6,265 bases of DNA from JANQRV01 sp964533785 (GTDB taxonomy: Bacteria > Bacteroidota > Bacteroidia > Chitinophagales > Saprospiraceae): NCBI GenBank assembly GCA_964533785.1, contig CAZHNG010000376.1:1-6265 (forward strand), in the 5' to 3' direction. The notes under the pieces were generated by a model, which was given only the letters and a program-made list of their open reading frames with translations, did not search any database and was not told the DNA's origin. The position numbers and the translations under genes are program-made. Of this stretch, positions 5,405 through 6,265 are shown one piece after another (position 1 is the stretch's first letter; every line of letters begins with the position of its first letter).

Positions 5405-6265
5405 TCAATATTTTTTATCCATTTTATCAAAATTAAATCTTTTAAGCCTAACTTTTGCTTCAGGAGCAAAGCTACTTCTATCAATTCGCCATTGTTCGGA
5501 TTTACCCCATGCTCGTATAGATCTCAGGTAAATATTTATGTCGGGAATTTTGTTTCCTTGTCCATCAGAAGTGATGAATGCCGGAGTTAAGATTTTTGTA
5601 ATATCAGGATTAGTAAACATATCATTAAAAATACTTGTTGGCCCAATCAAGAAGTTTAAATGCTTACTGATAAACATGTCACCAGTATTCCCATTGCCCA
5701 TTTCAATAAATGTACCCATAATGGTTGCAGCGTCTCCCATTGCAACTATTGTACCTGCGTGGTAATTTCCTTTTTTGTCCCATTTGATAGATGAAATATC
5801 CCCTACTCTCATTTTATCAGAATCAAGCTCACCATCTGAAATTTGATTAATCCAATTTCGATTTTGATAGATCGCCTGTGCACTCCATTGTTTTGCGAGT
5901 TGCTTCAGATCATCGACAGTCTGTCCATTTTTTAACTCTAGAGTAGGTTTTTGAATTTTATTGAAATCATCTTCAATGTAGATGGGTAATTGAAAATCAG
6001 TTGCAAAATCTAGAAATCCTCTTATACATAGGTCTGCACAATCAATTTCAAGTCTATCTTGAAAATACCTTTTATGATATACTGGTACCGCTGTTTCAAA
6101 AAGGTCTTTATATGTAAATCTCTTGCTATGGTTTAAATGAATATTTGTTAATTCTTTGAATTTAGCCCTGTCTTTTATAGTTACTCTGTCGTTCCATTTA
6201 TGGCTAGGTGTCCACTCCAACCCATCCAAATCCACCCCATCAATCACTCTATTCATCGCAAAAGC
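5405..6265 (-). CDS. RHS C-terminal tip with papain/NlpC-P60-like toxin domain (5' end outside window)
   Basis: The frame is open through the right edge and reads FAMNRVIDGVDLDGLEW, the end of an RHS core, so the gene is partial and the ATG at 6256 is internal. Counted from that ATG, the core ends at about 15. An AT-rich variable domain follows: D72-C73-A74-D75 opening a helix (CADLCIRGFLDFA, 73-85), then LPIYIED (90-96), MRVGDISSI (149-157), and NYHAGTIV with H166 (164-171). A cysteine at a helix start, a 'GD' strand and a histidine in an 'HAG-I' strand are the pattern of papain-like NlpC/P60, CHAP and amidase effectors. C73 and H166 are the likely catalytic pair; the third residue is unclear. 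A peptidoglycan peptidase or amidase role is inferred, supported by the lipoprotein gene one base downstream. Confidence 0.8.
   Translation of the reverse strand, partial: AFAMNRVIDGVDLDGLEWTPSHKWNDRVTIKDRAKFKELTNIHLNHSKRFTYKDLFETAVPVYHKRYFQDRLEIDCADLCIRGFLDFATDFQLPIYIEDDFNKIQKPTLELKNGQTVDDLKQLAKQWSAQAIYQNRNWINQISDGELDSDKMRVGDISSIKWDKKGNYHAGTIVAMGDAATIMGTFIEMGNGNTGDMFISKHLNFLIGPTSIFNDMFTNPDITKILTPAFITSDGQGNKIPDINIYLRSIRAWGKSEQWRIDRSSFAPEAKVRLKRFNFDKMDKKY

Noticed and set aside
5404..5484. Longer N-terminus for the lipoprotein (start at 5484)
   Set aside because: It would overlap the end of the toxin gene by about 80 bp and place 27 residues before the lipoprotein signal. The ATG at 5403 gives a clean signal with the lipobox cysteine at residue 18.
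5393..5765. Two plus-strand open frames (5393-5590 and 5538-5765)
   Set aside because: Both are shadows of the RHS toxin tip on the minus strand.
1..6265. CRISPR array, tRNA or rRNA
   Set aside because: No regularly spaced direct repeats of suitable length, no cloverleaf with a TTCGA-type arm, and no rRNA-like sequence seen on reading both strands.

Overview
The window looks like an accessory region of a Bacteroidota chromosome, perhaps the Saprospiria/Cytophagia side. The clues are the RHS-core wording (YELSNHLGNVMAVI, FGFNGKERD, SVDPLT..YPMLTPYQFASN, DLDGLE), AT-rich genes with no Shine-Dalgarno sites, a short lipoprotein signal ending LFSC, and a 300-residue Rpn-type nuclease with a KEEG-rich tail. 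This placement is inference; no rRNA or marker gene is present. Every gene I support is on the minus strand, so transcription runs from the right edge to the left.

Right part (about 4612-6265): the 3' end of an RHS gene, cut by the window edge. After the DLDGLE motif it carries a C-terminal toxin with a DCAD...H pattern like papain/NlpC-P60 cysteine enzymes. One base after its stop begins a predicted lipoprotein, the likely immunity protein. A lipoprotein exported across the inner membrane fits a toxin acting in the periplasm.

Middle part (2110-4385): a second RHS tip, an orphan cassette without its own start region. It holds truncated RHS repeats (open frame from 4385), a frame break at a 35-nt hairpin (3589-3623), the RHS core plus an HNH/Endo VII-like nuclease toxin (2551-3582), and a signal-less immunity protein (2110-2538). 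The 226-bp AT-rich gap between the cassettes has an 18-bp perfect palindrome and a 13-bp direct repeat next to the RHS breakpoint. The layout fits the known polymorphic-toxin pattern of an RHS gene followed by spare tip/immunity cassettes that can be swapped in by recombination in the shared RHS core.

Left part (1-2109): more than 900 bp without a convincing gene, holding degenerate 8-bp-period repeats and a GC-richer remnant of unknown origin. Then comes an Rpn/PD-(D/E)XK recombination-promoting nuclease gene (244-1149), preceded by two identical 10-bp palindromes and followed by a 161-bp segment bounded by a perfect 17-bp inverted repeat. Nuclease, repeats, broken RHS genes and composition jumps together mark a recombination-active accessory region.
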